DNA from: Pseudomonadales bacterium | GTDB taxonomy: Bacteria; Pseudomonadota; Gammaproteobacteria; Pseudomonadales; Halieaceae | Assembly: GCA_024234815.1 (NCBI GenBank) | Contig: JACKNO010000002.1 | Coordinates: 659,294-723,293, forward strand | DNA: 64,000 bases | Reading direction: 5' to 3' | In this document: positions 52,102-61,404 of the stretch, piece after piece | How positions within the stretch are numbered: the stretch's first letter is position 1 | Layout: each line of letters opens with the position of its first letter | Position numbers and translations under genes: made by a program | Notes under the pieces: generated by a model | Database searches by the model: none | What the model was told of the DNA's origin: nothing | Seen by the model: only the letters and a program-made list of their open reading frames with translations

Positions 52102-54402
52102 TTGCCGACGCAAACATCCCTAAATCGGGCTTGCCTGGCCCTGACGATTGCGGTGGTCGCGGCGTTTTCCGCCTACCTGCTGTATCCCGCCCTGTTCCTC
52201 GACAGGTCCCTGGTGCACGGCGACAACATGCACCACGGCTATGCGATGATGAAATTTCATCACGATGTCATACACAACGGTGTGTCACCGCTGTGGACCA
52301 ATCTCATCTACGGCGGCCACGCCCTGTTCGCCGAAAGCCAGGCGGGGCTCAGCAATCCGGTGAATTACCTGGTCGCCTGGCTGCTGCCACCCGAGTTCGG
52401 CCACAATCTGATTCACTGGCTTGCCATGACGGCGTTCGGCATCGGTTGTTATGGCCTGGCCCGCAGCCTGGCCATCAGTCCCGTCGGTGCGCTGTATGCC
52501 GCGCTGGCGGCAGGATTCTCCAGCCTGGCAATCAACACCAACGCCAATATGGTCGTTATCGAGGCGATGGCCTGGTTGCCCTGGACACTGTGGGCGTTTG
52601 AATCCTGGCTCGGCAGACCGGATTTCCGGCGCGCCATCGTTTTTGGTTTGGCAACCGCCATGCTGGTCTTTTCAGGTTACCCTCACTTCCTGCACGGCGC
52701 GGTGATCTACATGCTGGCGAGCCTGTGCACCCTGTTCACCGGTGGCCCACTGCGGGAAACCATGCCCAAAACCCTGCAAACCCATTGGCGCAGTGGATTG
52801 CTGGCTGTATCGGTCTGTGTCGCCATCTCCTGCATACAATGGCTGCCGCTGCTGGAACTGGTGGGCCAGTCGCTTCGTCAGGAGGGCGTTGGCATCGCCT
52901 TCGATGGCACTACCGATCTCCTGCTCCGCGGCCTCCTCTACTCGACAGACAGCTCCGCGGCCACCAACAGCCTGAATACTGCCTATCTTCCGAATACCGG
53001 AAGCCTGGTGGTTTGCTTTTTTGCCTCCATATGCCTGTTTGTTCCGTCCAGTGCCCGGATAAAGGGCCACATTGTCGCGACAGTGCTGCTGCTGAACCTC
53101 GGCTTCGGCAACCTGTCGCCGGTGTACCGTTTTATCAGCAGCTACGGAATAATTCCGGGCATGGACAGCTTCCGCTCCATGTTCCCCTATTTCATCGTGT
53201 CCATAATCGGTGTGGCGATCCTGGCAGGGAATTCAGTGGACAGCCTCTACCGCATAAAACCAAACCCGCTTCTGGCCCCCAAGCGCGGCGCCTGGTTGCG
53301 CTGGACACTGGTTCTGGCGTTCTGGGCCGCGGTACTGTACCACTACCACACCGACGCAGCGCCCGTTACCAACTATGTAATTCTGGTGTCGAGCGTGTTC
53401 GCCCTGCTGGTCCTCGCCACATTCAAAAAGTTGCGCCTCTTTCCATTGTGCGCCTGCGCCCTGCTGGCGCTTGAGATCATCCTGCTCAAAGCCGTCCCCT
53501 TCGCCACCGTGGACAACGAGCTGCTGAGGCGGGAGCCCGCAGCGGTCGAGTACATTAAAAACCGGAAAGATGCTCCCGATTTCAAACACTACCAGCTCGG
53601 ACTGGTACCGCTCACGTTTGCCAGCCCCTATTCCGAGGCGCTCACCAACGGAGCCGTCCAGGAATTGAACCACCTCGTGGCCTCCTCCAACCTGCTCTGG
53701 GGCGTGCCCTCTTTCAGCGGGGCCACGGCATTGAAATCTTTCCGCAAACCCATGGTTAATGACGTCGTGAACCTGGAAATCGAGGGCAGTGCCGACGACC
53801 GGCCAGGTTCGAGGCTGATGGATCTGCTCTCGGTCAAATGGATTTCAAAGGCTTGGCCAATAGCCGCAACCAGCGAGCACCTGGTGCCAGTCAAGGATGA
53901 TGCCGGCAGGCTCATGCTCTGGGAAAATCCCCACGCTTTGCCCCGGGTACAAACCTATCAGCGGGCACAGTTTGTGGACAGCGCTGAACAGGCGCTCCAG
54001 GCCCTGCAGACGGAGACAACAAGGACCCTCTTTGTGGAGGCCGCGGCCGGGAACTTTCCGGATTACCTCCCCTCCGATGCGGATGGGGACGTCAGGTTGC
54101 GACGAATCAAGACTTCACCCACGCTGTATCGTTTTGTCTCGAATTCCAGCACGGGTTTCTGGCTGTTCCTTGCCGATACCTGGTATCCCGGCTGGCATGC
54201 TTCCGTTGATGACGAAGCCGTACCGGTTTACCCCGCGCAGGTACTGGGCAAAGCCATCTTCGTTCCGCCGGGGGAACACGGAATAAAAATCTATTTCCGC
54301 TCGGACAGTTTCCGGCTGGGCGCTCTGGTATCCGCGCTGACAGTACTGTGCCTGCTGCTGTATTGTGCACGCGCGATTTTCTTGCGGACAAAGCATCCAT
54401 AG
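52102..54402 (+). CDS. YfhO-like polytopic membrane protein
   Basis: 766 residues from a TTG at 52102; the region before it has only a weak ribosome site. About a dozen membrane helices are followed by a C-terminal soluble domain that ends with another helix. The N-terminal HGDNMHHGYAMMKFHHD and the large extracytoplasmic loops match YfhO-type/GT-C-like glycosyltransferases, which use lipid-linked sugars. The soluble portion ends with WYPGWHASVDD, typical of the YfhO family. Role in surface glycan or lipoprotein modification is inferred, with the lipoprotein upstream as a possible partner. Confidence 0.75.
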   Translation: MPTQTSLNRACLALTIAVVAAFSAYLLYPALFLDRSLVHGDNMHHGYAMMKFHHDVIHNGVSPLWTNLIYGGHALFAESQAGLSNPVNYLVAWLLPPEFGHNLIHWLAMTAFGIGCYGLARSLAISPVGALYAALAAGFSSLAINTNANMVVIEAMAWLPWTLWAFESWLGRPDFRRAIVFGLATAMLVFSGYPHFLHGAVIYMLASLCTLFTGGPLRETMPKTLQTHWRSGLLAVSVCVAISCIQWLPLLELVGQSLRQEGVGIAFDGTTDLLLRGLLYSTDSSAATNSLNTAYLPNTGSLVVCFFASICLFVPSSARIKGHIVATVLLLNLGFGNLSPVYRFISSYGIIPGMDSFRSMFPYFIVSIIGVAILAGNSVDSLYRIKPNPLLAPKRGAWLRWTLVLAFWAAVLYHYHTDAAPVTNYVILVSSVFALLVLATFKKLRLFPLCACALLALEIILLKAVPFATVDNELLRREPAAVEYIKNRKDAPDFKHYQLGLVPLTFASPYSEALTNGAVQELNHLVASSNLLWGVPSFSGATALKSFRKPMVNDVVNLEIEGSADDRPGSRLMDLLSVKWISKAWPIAATSEHLVPVKDDAGRLMLWENPHALPRVQTYQRAQFVDSAEQALQALQTETTRTLFVEAAAGNFPDYLPSDADGDVRLRRIKTSPTLYRFVSNSSTGFWLFLADTWYPGWHASVDDEAVPVYPAQVLGKAIFVPPGEHGIKIYFRSDSFRLGALVSALTVLCLLLYCARAIFLRTKHP

Positions 54403-54544
54403 CACCGACCGGGTATACCCTGGCTCGCCGGGCCATCTACCCGGGATACAGGCGCAGCCAGCGGGGACTCGGCAGGAATTTACCCGGATGCAATCCCAGG
54501 CAATGCAGCCCGGCGCTTCGTGGCAAAACCCCGCCGGCAGAACG

Positions 54545-54575
54545 AAAAAAGCCCGCGGAATATCTCCCGCGGGCT
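54545..54575 (-). terminator. Terminator after the OmpA-family gene
   Basis: On the minus strand AGCCCGCGG pairs with CCGCGGGCT over an 8-base loop and is followed by six T. It lies 25 bp past the stop. Confidence 0.92.
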
Positions 54576-54599
54576 TCTGTTAACGCCTGAACTGATCGG

Positions 54600-55667
54600 T
54601 TATTTGCAGTCAGTGCGACGCAATACAACGCGACGGTTCTGGGCGCGACCTTCTTCAGTATCGTTGCTGGCCACCGGATCGGCTTCGCCATATCCCTGGG
54701 TTGTAAAGCGACTACCCAGGTTCACGCCCTTGGACTCAAGATACTTGTAAACCGAGTCGGCACGACGCTTGGACAGGCCCATGTTATAGCTCTCAGAGCC
54801 GGTACTGTCGGTATAGCCGTCAATTTTCCCGCTTATAAAGCTGATTTTCGGGTTTTTGAGGATAGGCACAAGTGCATCGAGTTGAACCATGTCGTTGATG
54901 CTGAGTTCCGCGGAATCAAACGCGAACTCCAGGTTCAGCGAGTAATGGCAGTTACAACCCATAGACTCCACCTCGGTTCCCTTGGGGGTATCGGGGCACT
55001 GGTCTACGCTGTCGCATACGCCGTCGCCATCACCATCCGGGCACTGCTCGGGTTCGGGTGCCGGGACGGGCGCGGCCGCCACAGGAGCGGGCTTGTCGGC
55101 GCTCAGTCGGTAGGTCACACCGGCGGTAACAAGGTAAAAGTCATCAACCTCGTTATCATCGAAGCCTTCCGCTTCCACTCGGAAGCTGAAGCGACCCACG
55201 TTGTAGGCAATACCAGCGCCATAGGCGAGCTGCGTATCGGAGTCACTGTCTGATCCGAATTGACTGGCATTGACGTCATTCGTCAGTGCGATTCCACCGA
55301 CCTTCGCGAACAGGTCAACTGGCCCCAGCGGCAAGCTGGCAACCACGAACGCATCCCAGCCATTGGCATCTACACGCAACTTGCTGCCGTTGACGTCCTT
55401 TCGAAAATCGCCAAAATCCACGTAGCCGGCCTCAACACCCAACCAGGGCAGGAAGTTATAGCCGAGATACGCCTTCCAGGCAGTGTCTTCATCGCTGATT
55501 TTAAAGTCGTTGTTGCCTTTGTAATCAAGATCGTCACTGTCCTTGTCCATGTTGGCCTGACCTACGCCCGCGCCAAGATACAAACCGGGTTGCGCGGCAT
55601 TGGCAACGCCAATCACCAGCGCCGGCGCCAGCACTGTGGCCAGCGCCAGATTTTTACTGAAATTCAT
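54600..55667 (-). CDS. OmpA-family outer membrane protein with thrombospondin-type linker
   Basis: 355 residues from ATG at 55667 (ribosome site GGAGAG); an earlier in-frame start adds 43 unlikely residues. Signal peptide ends at AANA-like VANA. A strand-rich barrel (~27-195) is followed by a Pro/Ala linker, a Ca-binding thrombospondin type 3 repeat (DGDGDGVCDSVDQCPDT), and the OmpA peptidoglycan-binding domain (GYTDSTGSESYN, SKRRADSVYKYL). It links outer membrane to cell wall. OprF-like architecture. Confidence 0.92.
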   Translation of the reverse strand: MNFSKNLALATVLAPALVIGVANAAQPGLYLGAGVGQANMDKDSDDLDYKGNNDFKISDEDTAWKAYLGYNFLPWLGVEAGYVDFGDFRKDVNGSKLRVDANGWDAFVVASLPLGPVDLFAKVGGIALTNDVNASQFGSDSDSDTQLAYGAGIAYNVGRFSFRVEAEGFDDNEVDDFYLVTAGVTYRLSADKPAPVAAAPVPAPEPEQCPDGDGDGVCDSVDQCPDTPKGTEVESMGCNCHYSLNLEFAFDSAELSINDMVQLDALVPILKNPKISFISGKIDGYTDSTGSESYNMGLSKRRADSVYKYLESKGVNLGSRFTTQGYGEADPVASNDTEEGRAQNRRVVLRRTDCK

Positions 55668-55786
55668 TGTTTCTCTCCATGTAGTTTTGGTGCAAATCTT
55701 TCGTTTAACCGTGGTTCCCGGCCACCAATCCCCTGGTTGGCAGAAGCTCACGCGTACGAGCGGCGCAAGAATAAAACATGCCGCAT

Positions 55787-55968
55787 ATATCGACAAGCGT
55801 CCCGTGGGTGCCCGGGCTGCAATTCGAGTCTTACTGTTGAATTACAGCCTGGCTCATGAGCTGAACATGGGGCTGCACGCCTGGCAGACAGTCCATGTCA
55901 TGATGGAACTGCCACCGGGGGAAACTGACGATATTGTCCCTGTCAGGGGTACACCGCTGCCCCACTGA
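55787..55968 (+). pseudogene. Fragment related to the 51.4-kb lipoprotein
   Basis: The plus-strand frame ending at 55968 reads RVLLLNYSLAHELNMGLHAW followed by QTVHVMMELPPGE. It lines up with RVVLNSIFDHEPNMGVHDWQ and SIRIVVEIPEE of the lipoprotein at 51411. No start codon, signal peptide or second half is present, and the tail departs quickly. It is probably a decayed paralogue left by duplication, located upstream of the ompA-like gene on the other strand. Confidence 0.55.
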
Positions 55969-55974
55969 GTATCA

Positions 55975-56346
55975 TCATAATCGGAGCAGTCGCTGTTCAG
56001 GCATATACATATAAACGTCTGAGACCCCGATGGTTTCTCTCGTGCCGGTCATCGGACTCGCCAAACTAATATACACGTCTTGCGCCCCCGTTATATCTGC
56101 CAGAGACGGCACGAAATCGATTGTAACTGCACCCGAAAAATCGGGGAGTATGCTGGTCAGCGAAGCCGAAGACGCCGGAAAAGCGGCCCCGACGGCAGTG
56201 ACATTCACATTGGTAAACGTGTTTGTCATGGCATCATAATCGAAGGGGCCTGTGACGGTGCCATCGCCGTTGTCCAGAACAACATCCACAGTCCCTGTTA
56301 TGTAAGCGCCCGATCTAGCCAGACGTTTTCTGGTCCGATGACTCAC
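55975..56346 (-). pseudogene. Remnant of a secreted PEP-CTERM-associated protein
   Basis: 123 codons without a signal peptide or membrane anchor. The composition is exported-protein-like: VDVVLDNGDGTVTGPFDYDA, TNTFTNVNVTAVG, then strands rich in Ser and Thr. The pattern FDYDA-TNT-TN is common in PEP-CTERM substrates. Both ends appear missing, so a decayed or truncated gene is more likely than a real one. Confidence 0.4.
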
Positions 56347-56541
56347 GGGACCTTCACTAGCCTGATACCCGCTTAAAGTGTGTCAGTATTTCTTACACTC
56401 TGGCGTGCCTGTCAAAGGCGCATATATCAAAAATCAGTGAAAACATTTGCTTAGGGGTGGTTGGCACGTATTTTGCTTGGCATGCATTGACCTCGGCAGC
56501 AAGCCGTGGAGTTTTTCTTACTACAATTTTGGAGACATATC

Positions 56542-57384
56542 ATGCTGAATTGGGGCAAAGTAAGTTTATCGCCACTGAAGCAGACTTTTGTGGCGTTACC
56601 ATTCGCCGCTCTCCCGGTCCTCATTCCGTCGATGGCACATGCTGTGCCGGTGCCGGTTGATTTATCGGGTTGGATTGAGAACGGTTTTCAGGGGAACAAC
56701 GGGGCTGGCACCTGGACCGTACAGCCCGGCAACGACTCGGTGCTGCAATCAACCAATGGCGATCCTACCGTCTTTTTCGAGCCGGGAAGTAATGCACAGG
56801 GCACGACCCTCAAAGGCACCATCAAGGTTAATACCTCTGGTGACGATGACTTCATAGGCTTTTTCCTGGGTTACCAGGACGGCGAACTGAACAGCAATAA
56901 TGCTGATTTCTGGATGATCGACTGGAAACAGGGTGATCAATCCCCCGCTGTGGATGGGCTGGCATTGAGCCATGTCACTGGCGATATGACTGCTGCTCCT
57001 GCTAATGATTTTTGGCAGCACATCGGCACTGTGAACGAGGTACAGCGTGCCACCACTCTTGGTTCAACCGGGTGGGTTGATTTTCAGGAGTACGCCTTCG
57101 ATCTGATCTTCACCAGCACACAGATCCAGGTCAAAGTGAATGGTGTTGTCGAACTCGACTACGCGGGTAATTTCAGCGATGGCGCGTTTGGCTTTTACAA
57201 CTATTCCCAGTCGAATGTACTTTACGCGGGGATCACTGAAGAGGATCTACCCAACCCGTGTGACACAAACCCCCCGGGGACCGGGGGCTGTCCTCCGGTG
57301 GGACAAGTGCCGGTTCCCGGCACCCTTGGCCTGCTGGGTCTGGGTATCCTGGGCATAGGTCAGGTACGCCGCAAGCGCGCCTGA
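56542..57384 (+). CDS. PEP-CTERM protein with thrombospondin-C-like domain
   Basis: 280 residues from ATG at 56542, behind TTGGAGA. The signal peptide ends near AHAVPVP. The middle has DDDFIGFFLGYQ, then DFWMIDWKQGDQ, both hallmarks of the thrombospondin C-terminal (TSP-C) lectin-like fold. The tail VPVPGTLGLLGLGILG plus VRRKRA is a PEP-CTERM-type signal. Expected to be processed by an exosortase and found on the surface or in the matrix. A strong terminator follows. Confidence 0.82.
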   Translation: MLNWGKVSLSPLKQTFVALPFAALPVLIPSMAHAVPVPVDLSGWIENGFQGNNGAGTWTVQPGNDSVLQSTNGDPTVFFEPGSNAQGTTLKGTIKVNTSGDDDFIGFFLGYQDGELNSNNADFWMIDWKQGDQSPAVDGLALSHVTGDMTAAPANDFWQHIGTVNEVQRATTLGSTGWVDFQEYAFDLIFTSTQIQVKVNGVVELDYAGNFSDGAFGFYNYSQSNVLYAGITEEDLPNPCDTNPPGTGGCPPVGQVPVPGTLGLLGLGILGIGQVRRKRA

Positions 57385-57401
57385 TAACATGCGCCTTTAA
57401 A

Positions 57402-57425
57402 AACCCGGCACTAGCCGGGTTTTTT
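57402..57425 (+). terminator. Terminator after the TSP-C PEP-CTERM gene
   Basis: AACCCGGC-ACTA-GCCGGGTT with T-run; begins 18 bp past the stop. Confidence 0.92.
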
Positions 57426-57572
57426 ATACGTGCCATGATGGACGCTGTTCCGGTGCGCGCGGCCATCGGTGTTGCCCAGCAGACCATTGAAGACCAGGCT
57501 GGCATCTGGGAGGGACGCGGGAAGTAACCGGGAACCTTCGAGCGGTTCCCGGGGGAGATTCTACGATTACGA

Positions 57573-58691
57573 TTACTTGCTTTTTCCCGGCGGCGCACAA
57601 CCCAGGGTGGCGGCCGATTCCTGATTTTCCTCCAGCGCTCCAGCCAACAACAGCTCATTTGCCCCTTGCGTGGCTTTGGGCTCCTGGTCTGAACCAACGG
57701 CAACATTGGGCGTAGGTTCATTCATCTGTAACAGTTGCACATAGGTATCGGCGACATCGCTCGCCGGCAGTCCGTTAGCGAGAAGTGCCCGGGTTCCGTC
57801 GAGGACGAGGTTTAAAGTGGGATTGATTAAGCTGTTTCCGGTGACCGGGTCTACTGGTTCCAGCGCGATTGGATTAGTGCCTTCCGCCAGAGGCGTATTG
57901 ATGGCGAAGGGATTAACAGTCGCGACGCGTATGCCGGTGTTGGCAGTGCGCATAAAACCACGGAGATTATTGGCATAGGCGAGCAAGGCGCGCTTACCGG
58001 AATAATAGGGAGACAGAAAGCTCTGGCCCAGGGCTTCGCCGATTTCCGTGCCACCCACACCATAAGCAGCGACGGAGGTAGTAAACATAATGCTACCACC
58101 GGCAGACATCGAACCCAGTAACGCGTTGGTAACACGCACATGCCCCCCGTACAGGGTATCCATAGCCAGGTCTACCTGGCTGTTAAAGTAGTCAACCAGG
58201 GTGGGGTCTATCGGCGTGGGCGTACCAAATACAAAGCGACCGGCGTTATTGATCAGTGCATCGATTGAGCCAGGATAATTCCCATGCGCTTGCAGGGCTG
58301 CTACGAACGCGGCGATCGATGCGGGCGAAGTAATATCCAGGTCCAGCAGTGGAAATGGCGAGCCCACCACCGCCCCCGCGTCACGGGACGTGCCGATAAC
58401 TGATGCTCCAGCCGCCAGTAATGCTTCGCCGGTAGCACGCCCAATACCACGCGAAGCGCCGGTGATAACGATAAATTTGCCAGCTACAGAGACCTCGGGT
58501 TGGAAATCCGCCAGGGGGTAGAACTTTGGAAACATCTGCGTTTCCATCGGCGGCGGATTCTTCTTTGCTGCCTGTACCGGAATGGCAGATGCCAGACTGG
58601 CAGCAGCTATAACACCACCTGCGGCTAACAGGCGACGCCTGGATGAGTTGACTCTTGTATCGTCGAAAATGTTGTCTTTATTTATGGACAT
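57573..58691 (-). CDS. Tat-exported short-chain dehydrogenase/reductase
   Basis: 372 residues. The N-terminus SSRRRLLAAGGVIAAA has a twin-arginine motif, so export by Tat in folded, cofactor-bound form is expected. The SDR domain has the glycine-rich GASRGIGRA, INNAGRF (NNAG), the serine in FTTSVAAYG and the catalytic YYSGK. The C-terminal extension has no clear domain. A periplasmic SDR is uncommon; the substrate is unknown. Confidence 0.85.
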   Translation of the reverse strand: MSINKDNIFDDTRVNSSRRRLLAAGGVIAAASLASAIPVQAAKKNPPPMETQMFPKFYPLADFQPEVSVAGKFIVITGASRGIGRATGEALLAAGASVIGTSRDAGAVVGSPFPLLDLDITSPASIAAFVAALQAHGNYPGSIDALINNAGRFVFGTPTPIDPTLVDYFNSQVDLAMDTLYGGHVRVTNALLGSMSAGGSIMFTTSVAAYGVGGTEIGEALGQSFLSPYYSGKRALLAYANNLRGFMRTANTGIRVATVNPFAINTPLAEGTNPIALEPVDPVTGNSLINPTLNLVLDGTRALLANGLPASDVADTYVQLLQMNEPTPNVAVGSDQEPKATQGANELLLAGALEENQESAATLGCAPPGKSK

Positions 58692-59151
58692 GTTGGCGCT
58701 CCGTTTTTCTTATTGATTAATATCAGAAGCGTCGCTTAGCGCGCCTCTCAGGTACTTGCCTTCTAAAAACTCGGGATATGGATACCCCATCCGCATTGAA
58801 TGCAAGCGCTAATATCATCATTTGTGACAGACCGCACATTGAGGAGGCAATATCTGTGCCACGTTAATAAAATCAACAACTTAACTACAAGTAGCCTTTT
58901 CGTCATTGCCTATGTGTAAAATATCGTGACACGTGATCGCGATGGGAAACAATAAGAAACGCCGTCGATTTGAGATGCGATGCAATAGCCATGCTCGGGA
59001 CTGTGAAGCTTGAGTCCAGCGTGGCGTCGATATCGATAGGGATACCTCCAGTGCCGCCAATGGCTGCGAGGTATCGCTGCGTTTCGTCGGCGTCTGCCCG
59101 GGGACTTAATCTGTACTAGGCTGTAGGTTCAAGCTGATTCAGGAGACGCCC
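58692..59151. other. 460-bp gap with no gene seen
   Basis: The SDR promoter should lie near 58692-58900. Further right, 59100-59151 holds the DUF445 ribosome site (CAGGAG). No RNA gene, repeat or reading frame of note was seen. Confidence 0.4.
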
Positions 59152-60387
59152 TTGGACTTGGTGACGTTTTTAAACGAATACTGGAGTTACCTCACTATAC
59201 CCGTTGTCAGCGCGCTGGTGGGTTATGGTACCAACTGGCTAGCCGTGAAGATGATGATGCACCCCCTGGAGTTCAAGGGCGTCGGGGTTTTCGGCTGGCA
59301 GGGCGTGGTGCCCGCCAATGCCCGGAAGATGGCCAATGTGGTGGTCGACCACAGTGTCAAACGCGTGCTCACCCAGCAGGAACTGATCAGCAGGATCGAG
59401 CCCGACAAACTGGTTGACGCGCTGAGCACCCGCATCGAACCTTTTGTCGAGGATATCGTTGACGAAGTAATGGCTGAGACTGCCAATTATGGCGTACCGC
59501 TTGGCAATTTCATCTGGGCCGCCGCGCCCGGTGGCATGAAGCAGATGGTCTATCGGTCGGTCAAAAAGAATCTGCCGGCAATTCTGACAAGAACCGTCGA
59601 AGATGTCAGGGATAACCTGGAGGATATGATAGACCTTAATGAGGTTATTGTAGACAAGTTGAGCAACAACAAGCAGATGCTGGTTGATATCTTCCTGACC
59701 GGCGCGAAGGAGGAGTTCAAGTTTATTGAGCGCAGCGGGCTGTACTTCGGTTTCCCGCTGGGGCTGCCCGTGATGGTTGCGTGGTACTACTACCCGAGTT
59801 GGTGGCTGCTACCCGCATTTGGCTTACTGGTCGGCTACATTACCAATGCACTGGCAATATACCTGATACAGAAACCGTTACACCCGGTGAAGATCGGACC
59901 GTTTACGGTACAGGGCCTGTTTATCAAGCGCCAGAAAGAGGTGTCGAGGTACTTCGGACAGGTCTTCGCCAATGACCTGATAACCGCGGAAGTCGTCATG
60001 GCCGAGGTTTTGAAGACCGAGAGCGCACTGGACCGGGTGCGAGACCTGATTCAGCGTGAGGTGAATCGTGCCATCGAAAACACCCAGGGCATCTTTAAAC
60101 CGCTGACTGTTCTGTCGATGGGGCCCGCCGAGTACGCCAAGGTCGGTCACATCATCAGTGAGCGCGCCTTTCGGGAATTCCAGAATCCGGACAAGCGCTC
60201 ACTGCGTTACCTGGACGAGGCATTCGATATTGAGGACACGGTGGCCGAGCGCGTGGGGGCATTGCCACCGGAGGAATTCTTCGAGTTATTGCATCCGGTT
60301 ATCGCGGAAGATGAATGGAAGTTGATTGCTGTAGGCGCGCTCCTGGGATTGGGCGCGGGTTGGTGGCAGTGGGTGCTGTTGACCTGA
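59152..60387 (+). CDS. DUF445 membrane protein
   Basis: 411 residues from a TTG at 59152 with CAGGAG 8 bp upstream. It begins with a membrane helix containing YGTNWLAVKMMMHPLEF, a DUF445 signature. A helical soluble middle is followed by paired membrane helices (~200-240) with a second copy-like segment GYITNALAIYLIQKPLHPV, and a C-terminal hydrophobic helix. Internal duplication of GY-TN-LA is characteristic of the family. Function is not known. Confidence 0.85.
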   Translation: MDLVTFLNEYWSYLTIPVVSALVGYGTNWLAVKMMMHPLEFKGVGVFGWQGVVPANARKMANVVVDHSVKRVLTQQELISRIEPDKLVDALSTRIEPFVEDIVDEVMAETANYGVPLGNFIWAAAPGGMKQMVYRSVKKNLPAILTRTVEDVRDNLEDMIDLNEVIVDKLSNNKQMLVDIFLTGAKEEFKFIERSGLYFGFPLGLPVMVAWYYYPSWWLLPAFGLLVGYITNALAIYLIQKPLHPVKIGPFTVQGLFIKRQKEVSRYFGQVFANDLITAEVVMAEVLKTESALDRVRDLIQREVNRAIENTQGIFKPLTVLSMGPAEYAKVGHIISERAFREFQNPDKRSLRYLDEAFDIEDTVAERVGALPPEEFFELLHPVIAEDEWKLIAVGALLGLGAGWWQWVLLT

Positions 60388-60541
60388 CCTACGAGCGATC
60401 CATGGCCGAGCTACGAACAACATAAATGGGGCGTCGGGAAGAAATCCGCTCACGCCCCCCAAATCTTTGACCCGACGATAGCGCGTATCGCCAAGTACGC
60501 GCAGCAACCCGGAAAATACATCCGGCCAGGACGGCTGACCT

Positions 60542-61168
60542 TTACTGTCGCTGTCGCAAACCCATGCACAATGCCAGCACGGAGGAGACGAATAACCAGG
60601 CAGCGCCCGGCAGGGGAATGATGGCGCCCGTGAGCGTTGCACCACTGGCCGCCGTTACTGCGATCGGACTGCTTGTGCCATCTGCCAGGCCGAACACGGG
60701 TCCAATATTTACAGTAGTGCTGTCACCGACCCCGAGTGCGACAACCATAAAGTCGATGGTCGCCAGCAAGAAACTTCCGGACTGCAGGGCATCGAGCTCC
60801 GGCGCGGTGAGAAAGCTCGCTTCCGCGAGGTTCAAAACTCCAGGAGCCACTTCGCCCAGGCCGATATCCAGGGCATCGAAAACGCCGAGGTTTCCAAGAG
60901 ACTCGCCAAGACTGTATGAAATAAAGGCCAGGTTGGCGGGTTCGAAAGTGAGGATCAGGTCGAACGCCGAAAGCGAAGGAGCACCCATGTCCGCCAGTCC
61001 CGACACGACCAGGTCCAGCGATATGGTGGAACCCGGTGTCACATCGCTGGCAGTGGGCGCAAGGCTCAGTGTGGCGCCCCGGACGCCAGATGCCAGTGTG
61101 CAAAGGCTCAGGGTGATTGCGAGCAGGATGGATTTGCGTGTGACAGTTCTTCTTTCCAGTCTGTCCAT
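60542..61168 (-). CDS. Cohesin-domain protein with PEP-CTERM-like C-terminus
   Basis: 208 residues from ATG at 61168. After the signal peptide, ~30-170 is a cohesin-like beta-sandwich (LSLAPTASDVTPGSTISLDL, SAFDLILTFEPANLAFI). The tail PLPGAAWLFVSSVLALCMG plus RQRQ resembles the VPLPAAAWLF type of exosortase signal. Cohesins bind dockerins. A dockerin reading frame lies 24 bp upstream on the same strand (61192-61404). The pairing suggests a surface-anchored docking protein and its partner. Confidence 0.75.
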   Translation of the reverse strand: MDRLERRTVTRKSILLAITLSLCTLASGVRGATLSLAPTASDVTPGSTISLDLVVSGLADMGAPSLSAFDLILTFEPANLAFISYSLGESLGNLGVFDALDIGLGEVAPGVLNLAEASFLTAPELDALQSGSFLLATIDFMVVALGVGDSTTVNIGPVFGLADGTSSPIAVTAASGATLTGAIIPLPGAAWLFVSSVLALCMGLRQRQ

Positions 61169-61191
61169 CGTGGCCTTTTCCTCAAAAGTCG

Positions 61192-61404
61192 CTAAAAAGT
61201 AGCGCAGCGCAGGCGTGTACACTGGCGTATGCATGAGCGAACGTCGAAGATATCGATCCAGCCGTTGCCATTGGCGTCCAGTCGGTCTCCCATGAGGGCG
61301 GGCGAATTCCGCAACCGCGCCTGCCGAATGATGTCGTTGCGATCCACGTCGTCGTCGTTGTCAAAATCGCAGGGATAGACGCCGAATCCCGCTAGCAGGT
61401 ATTG
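61192..61404 (-). pseudogene. Dockerin domain frame cut off from the upstream gene by one TAA
   Basis: Directly past the TAA at 61405-61407 the same frame continues for 70 codons to TAG at 61192. It encodes two Ca-binding loops, DFDNDDDVDRND and DANGNGWIDIFD, then CIRQCTRLRC. This is a type I dockerin layout. There is no start codon of its own. From memory, related secreted proteins in marine gammaproteobacteria carry this dockerin fused at their C-terminus. A nonsense mutation, rare read-through, or a base error would explain it. Confidence 0.75.
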
